From the NCBI GenBank assembly GCA_030704615.1, contig CM060734.1:15810001-15874000 (forward strand): DNA of 64,000 nucleotides, written 5' to 3'. Positions 38,700-50,159 of the stretch are shown here, one piece after another. Below the pieces are notes generated by a model, which was given only the letters and a program-made list of their open reading frames with translations, ran no database searches and was not told the DNA's origin. Within the stretch, counting starts at the first letter, position 1. The number at the start of each line of letters is the position of its first letter. The translations under genes and the position numbers were made by a program. Source of the DNA: Takakia lepidozioides (taxonomy: Eukaryota; Streptophyta; Takakiopsida; Takakiales; Takakiaceae).

Positions 38700-39330
38700 C
38701 GTCAGATTTTGGAAAGGAAAAGGTGAGGCCCAACCAGGTGATATTACTGGGTATTTGCAATGCATGTGCAAGCCTGGCAAACATATGGGAAGGCAGAGGA
38801 ATCCATGTTGATGTCAGTGAAGCTATAGTTGTGCCAAGGATTATCTTGGGCACTGCCTGTGTTTGCATGTATGCCAAGTGGGGTGTTGTCAAGAATGCAA
38901 GGGACGTGCTCACCAACATGGCTGAACGAAATGTGATGTCACCAAAGGTGATGATTACAAGAAGTGCTCTGCATGATGGTAAAATTCAGGTGCTGAGAAT
39001 GGATGGGCAGATGGTGTGGGAGGATATCAGAATCACTTCCATCTACAAGGTATACACCAGCACTGAATCTCTTGGAGAGGGAAGGCAGGTCTATGATAAC
39101 ATCAAGAGAGATGAAATTTTTCCAAGCATTAAGCTGGGCAACACCGTCATTGACATATATGCCAAGGTGGTACCCTTCAAAATTGTGGAAGGATTCCATG
39201 GAAGATTAAGCATCACCTGTGTTTGCAACAACAGCCCACCGGTGAGCAGCCATCAGCAAGGTATGGACACAAGGTTGTGCAGCACTAGGTGTCACAATAA
39301 CCTGCCACACATCAGTATTGTTCAAACCAA
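38700..39330 (+). pseudogene. PPR (PLS-type) gene fragment inside the LTR element
   Basis: The frame running 38171-39601 contains decayed pentatricopeptide repeats: PNQVILLGICNACASLANIW, EGRGIHVDV, ILGTACVCMYAKWG, VVKNARDVLTNMAERNV, SLGEGRQVYDNI and KLGNTVIDIYAKV. The spacing of the GR.VH and MYAKCG-type signatures is that of plant PLS proteins, which bind organellar RNA. No start, transit peptide or E/DYW domain is visible. Small indels scramble the Trp-containing segments. A captured host gene fragment is the simplest reading. The remaining part of the ORF to 39601 is not recognised. Confidence 0.65.
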
Positions 39331-39601
39331 CGACGTAAGGCCAAGGGTGCCAGCAAAAAAAATTCAGAGAGGAAATGTGATGTTTGCGGGTCCAGGAAGT
39401 GAAGAGGAGAAACCCAACCAACCATGCAGCAATATACGTGCATGTTTGGCAGGACAAAGGATCGACAACAGGTTACATTTTCTCACAACAACAGTAAATT
39501 TTGATGGATCTGTTGCAGAACTCACACTTATGATGCAGCAGAAAATCCAGCTCCTCTCAGAGATAAAGGCTAAGCTGCGGAAAAGTGTGAAGAAAGGGTA
39601 G

Positions 39602-39938
39602 CGTCAGCAGGCAAGGGATTATGCAAGGAGGCATCAAGCAGGGCGCAACTACTGCAAGTTGATGGAGAACAGCAAGGTGATGATGTTGAGGCCTGGAAAG
39701 AGGTCTTCCATGACATCTCCATGGGACGAACCCTATGACTTTTTGGGGGTACAAAGATGCGAGAAACACCACAAGGACAGGGGAAGCTGCACGGAGATGC
39801 AGGCTAAGAGATGGGGCAAACAAGGAATGCGTAAGAAGTAGGCGGGATTTGAAACCATTCATACCACCAGTGGGTGGTCAGCCAGTGAAGGTGGTCAGTG
39901 AGGACCCTGACACTTAAAAAAAGGAGACACACTACATA
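39602..39938 (+). other. 3' untranslated part of the gag-only element, with polypurine tract
   Basis: No ORF of note. An A/G tract (AAAAAAAGGAGA, 39916-39927) lies 11 bases before the 3' LTR, the position of the plus-strand primer. Confidence 0.55.
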
Positions 39939-41437
39939 TGTAGTGTGAATGCAGGGGAGTGAAATTACATTTTGTTTTACCATTAAGACCCTGCATCACT
40001 ATAACGGGAGTGCCCGGGTACAACTGCAGGAGGGATATATCCCTGCATACAGGTAATTTCATGGGCATACTGTGCTTATGCTTTGCCACGATAAAAATGG
40101 CTAAGTCATGACCATGCATATTTTCATCCGTAGGATGAACGTTTTCATCCCAGGTGTTTAACCTAGAAACGCGGGTTGAGGAAAACGAAGAGGAAGATGA
40201 CGGGCAACTCTTAGCAGCTGCTGCGAGAAGTGGGGTTGGCAGGGCAGTCTGTTTTTGGGAGGTTGTACCTACGCTATGGGACTCTGCTTGGTTTAGAGAG
40301 CGGCATTAAGTACTTCTGCTTGGTATTCTGTGTAAAGGGAAGTGGTGCCGCTTTTCTCGTAGTGATGATCAATTCCTGGAGTATGAGCATGTAAGAAGAG
40401 CGGCGCACCACCGCTGTCGCCATTGCCTTGAAGAAAACAGTTATGGGCAGATGAGCAAGCAAGGAAAATGGCCAGCTGCCAGAAGCACAAGGAAGTGAGT
40501 TGTGGGCACAATCAATGGAGGGGATGGGGCATGTGAAGTGCTGGCTGGATGGCAACTCAGGTTATCTGTAATCAAAGCTTATAGCTGCTTTTGTGTCTTC
40601 TTACTATAGGACCATGTCAATTCTTAGGGAAGAATTGCACGCATAGAAGGATAGAGTATTTAGTTGGCAAGCCACAGGATGTTCCATAGGATGAAGAGGA
40701 GCCATCATGGCATGATAAATACTGGAATCAAGACAAGGAGAATAGGTTGAAGTGGCTGCTGACAGGCGATGGTGAGGTGCCATCTTGGCAGGCAGATCCA
40801 CCGCTTCGCTGGAGGATAAAACAGATAAGTTCGTAGACTGTGGGCTTCGGTTTTTGGGGGGTGACTTAGAAATCGTTTTGGTGTGGATTTAGGACTGGCT
40901 CTTGGTAGAGGAGAAGGAGATAGAGATATGTGACGGAGGAAAAAGGTTTTGAAAATGGAATGGAGACTCTGGACTTCAAACCAGGATAGGGAAAGGATGG
41001 ATGCACCTGATGTTATAGTGTCAGTAGGAGAAATGAGTGGGGGGAGAGACTGCTTGTCACGGAATCAGAATGGTCACTGTTTGTCTTCATTCTTGTTCTT
41101 TGTTTCAGTGTTATGAACCTGCACACAATGCTGCCCTGGGTATTGACACACTGGAACCAATGTAGACCTAGCTTGGCTGATTGAAAACACCAGTGAGGGT
41201 TAGTTAGAACTGTTGAAAACAGAGAAAGGATAATGTGGATGGGGAAGCAACACCGACACTGATTTGCTTTTGGAACTGATTTCCAGTATGGTCTCAGGGT
41301 ATGAAGAACTGAGGTTCACAGTTGAAGGGAAAAGAGGGCTGTTGGGGTAATGGCTTGAAACCTGTAGAAAGGCTGAGAGCTGTTCGGGCAATGGCTTCTT
41401 TTGGAAAAAGGTAGTGTGAAGGGTTGGACATCGGCAT

Positions 41438-41485
<48 letters not shown>

Positions 41486-42167
41486 TGAATGGGATGGTTA
41501 TGCCTTGTGTGACCGAGGATGATTTCAAGGCTGGGTGCACTGGATGCCTGGCTGAGTTGTGCATTGCATTGCATGGTAGATATGCTGCTGTTGGAGAAGT
41601 GAGGAACCTGTAGACCAAGATTAGAGAGAGAGAGAAAAGGATTTGGGAAGAGAGAGAGCTGCTCAGTAAAAGGGGTTGATGGGGGATGGCCAATTTGGGG
41701 AGATGAGATGAAGAAAACATGAACCCTGAAAGAGACCAGTGGCCCTGCAGTTCATGGCAGATCTGAGCTGCCTCCCTCTAAATCTATGTCACCATTACAA
41801 AGGGGGCTTCCGATGTATCACTGCTCAAGGGAGCTTCACATTAAGGGTCGTGTTCAGCGTTGTCATAGGGCTGGTTGCATCACAGAAAAGATCATGGCAG
41901 CACTGTTGGCACTGTGATCATAGGGCAAGGCCGTTGTATAAAAGTAGAACCAAGAGCAGGAACAATCAAAACTCCCCATCCATGTCTTCTCTTCCGCTGC
42001 AGCGTGGATGAGGATTGCATGAACTCTGATCACGAACGAACTAAGGGAAACCCACAGCCATGTGAAGATGGTTGGATCACTAGAACGTTCCTTCCTTTTG
42101 CTTTGACTTCAACTGGGGAGGAGTACATATTAGAATCACCCAGAAGGGGATTCACGCCCCTTCTTTT
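39939..42167 (+). repeat. 3' LTR of the gag-only element
   Basis: Near-identical to the 5' LTR but about 70 bases shorter, mostly because its GA tract (about 41443-41482) is shorter. TATAAAAG at 41937-41944. After it, Ty3 integrase sequence resumes. Confidence 0.85.
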
Positions 42168-42170
42168 CAC

Positions 42171-42587
42171 ACTACAGGCTTGCAGAAGGGACACCTAGGA
42201 GATTGGGACCTTTAGCTATCGTGGTTAGCCATGGGCTACAGGTTCAGCAAGCAAACATCACTTGCCTCCTTCTCACCATATTTTCTACTCTTTGGCCAAC
42301 AACCAACATGTAGCCCAGTGGTAAGGGCATATATCCTCTTATGAGTGGTTGTGGGTTCAAACAACCCTGTTGGTTGTTACAAAGGTATCCACTTTCCTAC
42401 CGGAAGGCAGTAGCCCTTCTGGATCAAGTGACACCATAAGTTACGCTTGCTTCGGCAACGCGTCCATTTATTATTTATTATTTATTATTTACTTTTACTC
42501 TTTGGCCGAGAGCCGGATTTGCCTGTATCCATTCGTAGAGACGTTGCTTCAGTCCTCAATCTTGACGATCCGGACGTTTGGGCACGT
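42171..42587 (+). pseudogene. Ty3 integrase, second part (interrupted by a SINE)
   Basis: Reads GLQKGHLGDWDL, then LAMGYRFSKQTSLASFSPYF and LLFG, and after the SINE (42298-42495) REPDLPVSIRRDVASVLN followed by LDDPDVWAR. This is the C-terminal side of a Ty3 integrase core (the PYFLLFGREP stretch is characteristic). One TAG lies near 42220. The last codons run into the CACTA element at 42588. Confidence 0.75.
42298..42495 (+). mobile_element. tRNA-derived SINE with 12-bp target duplication
   Basis: 198 bp flanked by TACTCTTTGGCC at 42286-42297 and 42496-42507. The head has a pol III A box (TAGCCCAGTGGTAAGGGC, 42311-42328) and a B box (GGTTCAAACAACC, 42354-42366). The tail is a TTATT-type simple repeat near 42465-42490. 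Such non-autonomous elements are transcribed by RNA polymerase III and moved by LINE machinery. Removing it and one duplication copy restores FLLFGREP in the Ty3 integrase. Confidence 0.85.
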
Positions 42588-42826
42588 CACTACAACAGAT
42601 TGCGGCTTTTACGACTCTGTGTTATGACTGCAAATGCAGTTATGAAAGCCATTTACGACTTCATGACTCTACAGTCGTAAAACCCTAGTCAGTTGTGGCA
42701 TGGCAGATATGACTCGTCAGCCTGGCTGTGATGTGATGTGGCGCCTGAGCAACTGTGGGGGTAGTCATACACGTTGGCTTTACTGAATGACTGAACGGGT
42801 CCATGTCAACCGCTGTGTAAGAGAGA

Positions 42827-42932
42827 CACGTGCTCTCTACAGAACATGCCACGTGTCAGACTGCGACGCCATCCCGACTGCAGAGGAGGGAATCAGACGT
42901 CAGCACGTGTCGCATCATGATTTTGACACGTG
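42827..42932. promoter_or_regulatory. Cluster of four G-box (CACGTG) sites
   Basis: Perfect CACGTG at 42827, 42850, 42904 and 42927, most within ACACGTG or CACGTGTC contexts typical of plant bZIP/bHLH binding, with another at 47307 near the opposite end. The spacing pairs (23, 54, 23) are regular. They may be binding sites of the element's own transposase or of a host factor. Confidence 0.45.
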
Positions 42933-43009
42933 GTTTCTCATGTCAATTGACACGCGTCGCTGTGGGGGGGGGGAGGGGTTGGGGATTTAATTTATTGTTA
43001 TAATAATAA

Positions 43010-43046
43010 TAATAATAATTATTATTATTATTATTATTATTATTAC
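43010..43046. repeat. AT-rich trinucleotide repeat (AAT/ATT)
   Basis: A run of AAT followed by its complement ATT, able to fold back on itself, just inside the CACTA left subterminal region. Confidence 0.8.
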
Positions 43047-43499
43047 TTTTGACCAACATGGGACAGTGGCACATTATTAAATAACGAATTTTTGCGATCG
43101 TGTTTTCTGTTTTATGATGGAGCAGAGAGGCCCCTGAAACTGGATGGTTGCTGGCCTACTAGATGGTTGTTGGGGCAACTGCTGTGAGTCCCCAATAACC
43201 TGGGGTAGGCCAAATAGAGCCAGCCAGGTTCCTTGGCAACAGAGCTAAAAGGGTATTGCTGCACACATGCCTGACAAGTGAGATACCAGTAGAAACACTG
43301 ATTGTCTTGCTAACAAACCCTAGACACAGTTGACATCTGCACATGGTGGACACTGGTGTGCGATGGCTACCCCTCCATAAGAAGTATACAGCCTAAGCTT
43401 TCTTAGGGAAAATGGAAGCACTCTCCACTATTCTTAGATAAAATATTTATTCGCTCACACCCTTACGGGGAAGGAGAGTTTGCCTTAGTGCCTATGCTG

Positions 43500-45960
43500 A
43501 ATTGCGTCTGCTACTCTCTGTAACCTAACAGGCATTCACTTTTTTGCCTCTATTGTCCCACCATTGACTGGGGTCAGAAAAGTTCATTCCACAACTTCTC
43601 CTCATCTCTGTTACCTGTTTATGGATATTTTTTAATTGTCACTTTGGCAGTATCATGTCAAAGTCACTCCAAACTATCTACCATCTACCCATGACCATCT
43701 ACCCATGCAGGTTTCTTGTAGCTATCCTTCCACAGGGAATCATCGGTAATCTGGAGCTTGAAATCGGTTTTCTTGGATGATCTAGACCCACACTCTTTCC
43801 CTGCTCCTTCAGCTATCCATGCCTCTACACAGATCATGCATATATCCTTGCATTGCTATTAGCAGCTGACAATGACAGCCTACATTTGTTCCAGCAAACA
43901 CCCAACTCAACTTACCACACTAGTTCCTATTCTCAATTGCATCTGCTACTCTCTGTAATCCAACAGGCATTTACCTTTTTGCCTCGGTTGTCCCACCATT
44001 GACTGGGGTCAAAAAAATATTCATTCCACAGCTTCCCCTCATCTCCGTTAACTGTTTTTCGATACTTTCCTGTTGTCACATTGGCAATATCATGTCAAAG
44101 TCACTCCAAACTAGATTCACTCAACCAGCTAACTTGCAGACATTGAAATTTAGGGCCGGTTCTGATAAGAGGGAAAAACAGGGTGAAATGTGTTGAAGAA
44201 GGTGCCTTTATTAGCAGTGCCTGATTTTATCAATTGTGCCGCTACTCCTGCGGCTTCCTGTTCACCATCTACCCATGCAAGTTTCTTATAGCTAAATCCA
44301 CAGGTAATCATAGGTAATCATGTGCTTGAAATCTGGCCCTCTTGGATGAATCTGGACCCATACTCTATCCCTGCTCTTTCAGCTATCACTGCTTCTGCAC
44401 AAATCATGCATCAGAATCGGCCCTAAATTTTCATGTTCAATTCTGCAAGTTAGCTGGTTGAGTGAATCTAGTTGGAGTGACTTTGACATGATACTGCCAA
44501 TGTGACAAGAGTATGCATTGAACCCATTGGTAGCGGGATATTGGGATATCTCTTGGCCATGTGCCATCGTCAAAGCTGAAATTGTACTAGTTGTCATTCT
44601 GACCACTGCCCTAGTGGACATGTATGCCAAATGTGGGTGCAGCAAGCCTGATGCAAAGGGAGAGTTGGACAACATGGCTAAATGAGATGTGGTGTTGTGG
44701 ACTGCCATGATTGTAAGGTGTGTGTAGCATAGGTGTGGGAGTAAGGCTTTGGAAACCTAAGAACAAATGATGTGGGAAAGGATGAAGCCAAACCAGGTCA
44801 TGTTCATTTGTGTTTGTTAATATGCATATGCGAGTCTAGCAGCCCTGGGAAGGGGCCAAGAGGTTCATGGTGACATCATCAAAGCTGGAATTGTACCTGA
44901 TGTCCTTCTGAACATTCCCCTGGTGTACATGTATGTCAAATGCGAGCCTGGTAGCCTTGGAAAGGACGCAAAGGTCCATTATCAAATCTGGAATTGTACC
45001 ACTAGATGTCACTCTAAACACTGCCTTGGTGGATATGTATGTCAAATGCACGCCTGGCAGCCCTGAAAAAGGGTACAGAGGTCCACGATGATATTGTCAA
45101 AGCCAGTATTGTATCTGATGTGATTCTGAACGTTGCCGTAGTGGACATGTATGCCAAGGTTGCAGGGTGCAACTACAAGGATACATGGCTGTTTTGATAA
45201 TATGGCTGAATGAGATGTGGTACCAGCCTAGCCCATAATTGCACTTAACTAGAGTAGGCAATGAGTGAAGACGGGGTTTGTGATGACATCGTCCAAGCTG
45301 GAATTAAACAAATGTTGTTCTGAACTATGCCCTTGTGGACTTGTATGCTAAATTGGGGTGCATGGAGGATGATGATCCCAGGATATGCACAACAGCGGCG
45401 CGGGATGGAGGCCCTTTGGAGAGGTCTATGAGCAAGTGGTGTGGGAAGGGATACTGCAGCACAGACCTTGTATGCACCACGTCTCTCTGCACTGGATGTT
45501 ACCCTAATGGATGTAAGCCTATGAGGATGTAACTCCCTTGCAGCTGATAATGACAGCCTATATTTGTTCTAGGAAACACCCAACTCAGCTTATCACACTA
45601 GTTCCTATGCTGAATTGCGTCTGCCCTCTATAATCTAACAGGCATTAACCTTTTTCCCTCGGTTGTCCCACCATTCCACAACTTCTCCTCGTCTCTGTGA
45701 CCTGTTTCTGGATACTTTCCTGTTGTCACATTGGCATCATGTCAAAGTTCAGATCGACATCTAGTACAATTCCAGCTTGGACGATGTTTCCACGAACCTC
45801 TTTGCTATTTTGCATGGCTACTGCGGCTTACACACATGTTGCAAATGTAGCCGCTGCTGCTGCGGCTTCCAATTGACCATCTACCCATGCAGGTTTCTTG
45901 TATCTATCCTTCCATAGGGAATCATAGATAATCTGGAGCTTGAAATCTGGCCCTCTTCCA
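43500..45960. repeat. Three diverged copies of a ~300-400-bp block in the CACTA element
   Basis: Blocks near 43500-43780, 43930-44340 and 45590-45960 share TTGTCCCACCATTGACTGGG-like stretches, the run ending CATGTCAAAG and the passage leading into CCATCTACCCATGCA. They are too diverged for recent duplication and flank the PPR-derived segment. Confidence 0.6.
44560..45370 (+). pseudogene. PPR (PLS-type) gene fragments inside the CACTA element
   Basis: Plus-strand frames give ALVDMYAKCGCSKPDAK, then ELDNMAK, stop, DVVLWTAMIV, then MKPNQVMFICVC, AYASLAALGRGQEVHGDIIK and AGIVPDVLLN, all typical PLS repeats. Further broken repeats (VHYQIWN, VDMYVKC-like, DNMAE) continue to about 45370. Many stops and shifts make it a dead fragment. 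It has diverged from the PPR piece in the LTR element, so the two came from separate captures or different family members. Confidence 0.7.
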
Positions 45961-46069
45961 CACTCTATCCCTGCTCCTTCAGCTATCTATGCCTTTGCAC
46001 AAAATCATGCATACAACAATCATTCCAGCAAACACCCCCAACCCTACTTATCAATATGCATCTCAAGGC

Positions 46070-46728
46070 CGAGTCTGATGAGAGGGAAAAACAGGCTGAA
46101 ATAGGTCGAAGAAGAACCCATAGAGGATTTGACCGACCATCAACCCAAAAGGACCTCTTGTGTGTGCTGCTTGTGTCTTGTAGTCAGGTAATGTCGGATT
46201 GGTCTGTGAGAACCAGCACGGTGCAGATGAGCAGGCAGAGATTGAAACACGGCCTGCTAAGACCAAGCTGACTCTCCCAAGAACCTTGAAACATCAGGAA
46301 GAATACCAAATCATGGTACTAACAGGAGCCAATAGCCCACATTTGCAGGATGGACAAACTTCTTCACATCGTACATTAAGGAAAAGCCAGACCTTGCCAT
46401 TGCGGTTGTCGCACCATCTTGAAGGATCTTTAAAAATCACATGCCAACTCTGCTCCGTGCTGCAAATGAAGGGCCGAGTCTGATGAGAGGGCAAAACAGG
46501 CTGAAATAGGTCGAAGAAGAAGGTGCCCTCACCACATTGTCCTCGACCTTGTGTCATGACCCATGGAGGACTTGACTGACCATGAACCCAAGAGGAGCTC
46601 TTCAGTGTGCTGCTTGTTTCTGTAGTCAGGTAATGTCGGATTGGTCTGTGAGAACCACCACGGTGCAGCTGAGCGGGTAGAGATTGAAACACGGCCTGCT
46701 AAGACCAAGCTGACTCTCCCAAGAACGA
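46070..46728 (+). repeat. Two direct copies of a ~220-250-bp segment
   Basis: 46070-46288 and about 46475-46728 share the passage from GCCGAGTCTGATGAGAGGG to CTCTCCCAAGAAC with about 90 percent similarity by eye. They are separated by about 190 bases. No coding sense is evident. Confidence 0.7.
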
Positions 46729-46975
46729 CGAGCTCCCAGCCAAAACCTCCTCACACACATACCCTAGCGTTTCTAGGGTTGCTTGCTTCAGATGCGAAGG
46801 TTGCTCCAACTGCGGCCTCCCATGCATGTTTCCCTTCCCTCCCGCTCGCTCGCTCTAAGTCCCAGCCCTCTCTCTCTATCTCCCTCCCTCCCGCTCACTC
46901 TAATTCTATTCACGGCTACCGTGATGGGCAACTTTTTAAGTTTTTTAACCTTCTTGCAAACCCTATAAGCAATTT

Positions 46976-47000
46976 TATATATATATATATATATATATAA
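46976..47000. repeat. TA dinucleotide tract
   Basis: A run of alternating T and A, followed by unremarkable AT-rich DNA up to the right CACTA end. No gene lies in 46730-47612. Confidence 0.7.
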
Positions 47001-47645
47001 AGGAAGCCTCAGGCCCTTGAGGAGGGGGAAAAATTAACCCCCTTTCATTTGGGCCATGAGACCTATAGGACGATCAACGCCCAAACATATCGTCACGAAC
47101 AATCCCACACACGGGGTAGGGCAGCGGGTTTGAACCCCGAACCACTGGGGCGACACACTGTGCACCTCCAGCCGATGTGTTTTTTTCAAATCTTTTGCAC
47201 TTTGATTTAAAAATAAATAAATCATTCCAGTGGTTAGAGTCTCCGACATTTTTTCAAAATATAAATATTGATATATTATATATATAACCAGAAAAGCATG
47301 TGTCGACACGTGCAGTCATGTAGTGATTCATCCATGTGATGATCTGGCAGAATGCATTAGAGTGAGAGTCATAAAGTCATATGTCCGTCTAGCAATTTGT
47401 ACACGTCATTCCAGTGTAGGTATGACCATGACTGGTAGTCATATCTGCCATGCCAATATTTGTGGTCAAACATGTTTGACCTATGTTGCACAGAGTCCGG
47501 AGTCATGCAATCGCATATACGCCTTCCCCGGACTTCCGTTATGACTTCAAAAGGCATCTACGACTTCAAATGGCATTTCTGCCACAAATCTGTCATGACT
47601 GCACAGCCATGTGAGTCATAAAAGCCGCAATCTGTTGTAGTGCGT

Positions 47646-48158
47646 GCTTGTGATCAGCACGCGGAGTTGTTCAAGAAAGTCATGCCCATGGCTTTCGAGA
47701 ACCTTGCCATTGCACAACATCGCGATACATTGAGATATGCCACTATACATGGTGGAGGCTATTGTCCCGGGGTTCGGAGGTCTAACCCTGGTGACTATGT
47801 TTATCTGCAACAGACTGCTCCTACGACCCTGGATGTGACTGCACGATGTATTATTTTGAGGGTTCGCGAGGTGTTGCCCTCAGGAGTCCTGATCTTGGAG
47901 GGTCGGGATGGCATGACTTGGAAGGACCATGTGCGTAATTGCGCGCCATGTCACCTTCCGAATGTTGATGGAAAGATTGACCCAAACTTGACAGTGGTAC
48001 CTACAGGTTTGAGGTGCATGTTGTGTGGGTCTGCCAGAGGGGCAGCCACCATGCTGGTGTATGATCGATGCTCAAGAGGTTGGCACAAGGGATGCTTGAC
48101 GCCACCTCTTGAGATGGTTCCTGATGGAGATTGGTTATGTCCAGGTTGCATTGGATAG
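47646..48158 (+). pseudogene. Ty3 integrase C-terminal part with PHD finger
   Basis: Continues the polyprotein after the CACTA insertion: ACDQHAELFKKVMPMAFENL, then SNPGDYVYLQQTAP and RVREVLPSGVLILEGRDG (the GPF/Y-like barrel region that normally ends integrase), HVRNCAPCHLPNV, and finally a C4HC3 PHD finger at 48015-48149 (CMLCGSARGA, DRCSRGWHKGCL, GDWLCPGC). The third Cys is replaced by Tyr (VYD instead of VCD). PHD fingers bind histone H3 tails. At the end of integrase this one would be placed to guide insertion, much as chromodomains do in chromoviruses. Stop TAG at 48156-48158. This segment is open throughout, so decay is limited here. Confidence 0.8.
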
Positions 48159-50159
48159 TGGGAGTGGATACAACCATGGAAGGTTAACAAGAAACGCAAG
48201 GCCAAGCTACTAGGAGACCAATACACGAGATCCTGGCTCAAGTTCACAGATTGCAAGACGGTGACTAACGATGGGGCTACTCTTGTACCCGGCTTCTTGG
48301 TCTATAGAATTGAGTGTAGTAGGGACCAATCCCCATGGATGCAATTGTATGGCGGATTTCCAGCCAACCCCGATGGATGGGAAGTCGGCGCCTAATTTCC
48401 ATCCAACGTGGTCTCATCCTACCCCTTCGGATGAAGAGTCGGCGCCGATTTTTCATCCATCGTGGTCTCATCCAGCCCCGAACAACATGTAAATGGGCCG
48501 CCAAATTCCCAGGGGTATTAAAGCTCGCTTTTTGGGTTGCCACATGTTCCACTTTCCCCCTTTTTTGCCGTCCGTTGGAAATGCTAGGAGCTGTGTGAGT
48601 TCTAAGTAGGTCTCCTGACGCATAAGCAGGACGTCCTCCCGCACACATATCATACTTCCAGGCATATCATACTCTGCATATCATACTCCGCAGACATATC
48701 ATACGCTGTTTTTTGACAGGTCTCCTTCAGTAGTCGGCACAGACTTCCGATGGCTTGTTGGGATCCCAACAATTGCCCCAACCGGGGTCTCACCCCGTGG
48801 AACTTCTCGCCCAAGTCAGGGGACATTTTTATATTCCTGTAGGATTGGATAGACCACTCTTAGCAGAGGCGGGTCAACCTATCCGCTCTTGAGTACCTTC
48901 CTGGCTTCCACGAGGGGCCTCGCGGGGACGGGCTTGCGCGGCTCTGGTGCCTTTGCATCGTCGATGTGGAGTATCCGCGTGCATGGGACATCCCCAAAAG
49001 CCGCACGACCTTCCTGTATCATTGGAGGTGTTGCTAGTGGGCCTACGACGATTGCATCTGGTGTACGTACAGGCCTCCGCGGATTCCCTCGCAAACAGTC
49101 TATGGAGACATTCTCATAAGCTACGAGGATGAGTCCTACGAGCACAAATTTCCACCGCAAAAATCTCCATTTACGATGGCGCTTATATCGGGAGTCATGA
49201 CACCGTTGTCGACTACAGCGAAGGGGAGCGGACTACATCCATTGTCTTTACCTACCGACACCCAGTCAGTCTTGAGCTTGTTGAGATGCCAATCGAGGTT
49301 CCAGCTTCTTGGTGAGAACAGTGCAAACACCTGGCAAATTCCGAAGTTACCTGAGCATGGAATGCTTGCATACCTCAAGCTTACCTCGGCTTGTGAGAGC
49401 ATGCATACTAGTCAAAGTTCATTATATGAATAAATGATTTCTCTGAAGAAAAGATCCAGTTTTTGTGTAATGTTGAGTTTTTATTGCATGTTCACTTTTG
49501 CCTCAGAGGATCCAGTACCGAATCTTGTACCAAGTCCGGAACGAACTTTGTGAAATGCCGCAAGGTGCTGATTTTCTTGCACACCGGGGGGTCGGGACAC
49601 AAGAGGGGCTGCCCCTTTGGTGGGGGCAGTGGCAGCAAATAAGAAAGGGGGCTGAAGCACCCTTGAGTGCCAAAGGCACACAAGGAGGCGGTGGCGCTCA
49701 CTAGGTGGAGCCCCGCAAACCGGGTGGCGGTGGTGAGGGCTCCACGAGGGGTGGTGGTAGCGTAGGGAGTCGTAGTGGGGATGGCATAGGACTCACCATG
49801 AGGCTGAGACCTTGTGGTGGGAGTCGTGGGGAGTCTTGGGACTCACCACGGTCCATTGGGGCCGTGGTGGGTAGGCCAAGACTCACCACGGCTCACCACT
49901 GGGACGATCGAGGGTCTAAGTGGTGGTGCACCAGATTTGGACTGTGCTATTTGTGGAACCCCTGCAGACACCTACAGAAGTATATATAAGGAGTAGTCCC
50001 CGAGAACGGTGCAAGCCCGTTGGTGACCAAAAACTAGTGAGTAAGCGTGCGAGCCGAAAAGCGACCAAGGTGTGGGGAGCTGTTCCGGACTGCCATCTAC
50101 CAAAGGGAATTTCCACTGAGCCCAACAGGTTGAGGGTCGAGTGAGAGTGTGAGGGGGAC
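48159..50159. other. Inter-element region with small repeats; LTR borders unresolved
   Basis: Should contain the 3' LTR of the DNMT-bearing element and the 5' LTR of the chromovirus, but I could not pair either with a partner. Visible: a duplicated segment of about 60 bp at 48380-48490 with GTCGGCGCC and GTGGTCTCATCC, a tandem CATATCATAC repeat (48646-48703), repeated GACTCACCACGG (49790-49905) and TATATATAAG at 49981. The minus-strand 48879-49160 frame is open but unrecognised. Confidence 0.4.
48646..48703. repeat. Tandem CATATCATAC repeat, four copies
   Basis: Four copies of a 14-18-bp unit with core CATATCATAC in 58 bases. Confidence 0.75.

Larger units (their letters stand above)
42588..47642. 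mobile_element. CACTA-type DNA transposon, non-autonomous, carrying PPR fragments
   Basis: Terminal inverted repeats of 30 bp with one mismatch (left 42588-42617, right 47613-47642) begin CACTACAACAGATTGCGGC. The 3-bp target duplication is CGT (42585-42587 and 47643-47645), as expected for the CACTA superfamily. Subterminal zones carry repeated short motifs such as CATGACT/AGTCATG and G-boxes, likely transposase-binding sites. No transposase ORF is visible in the 5.06 kb; the interior holds repeated non-coding blocks and PPR gene fragments, so it moved with help. Removing it and one CGT joins VWAR to ACDQ in frame in the Ty3 polyprotein. Confidence 0.9.

Noticed and set aside
47120-47160. Possible second SINE (GGTTCAAACCC on the minus strand)
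   Set aside because: B-box-like only; no properly spaced A box, tail or target duplication.
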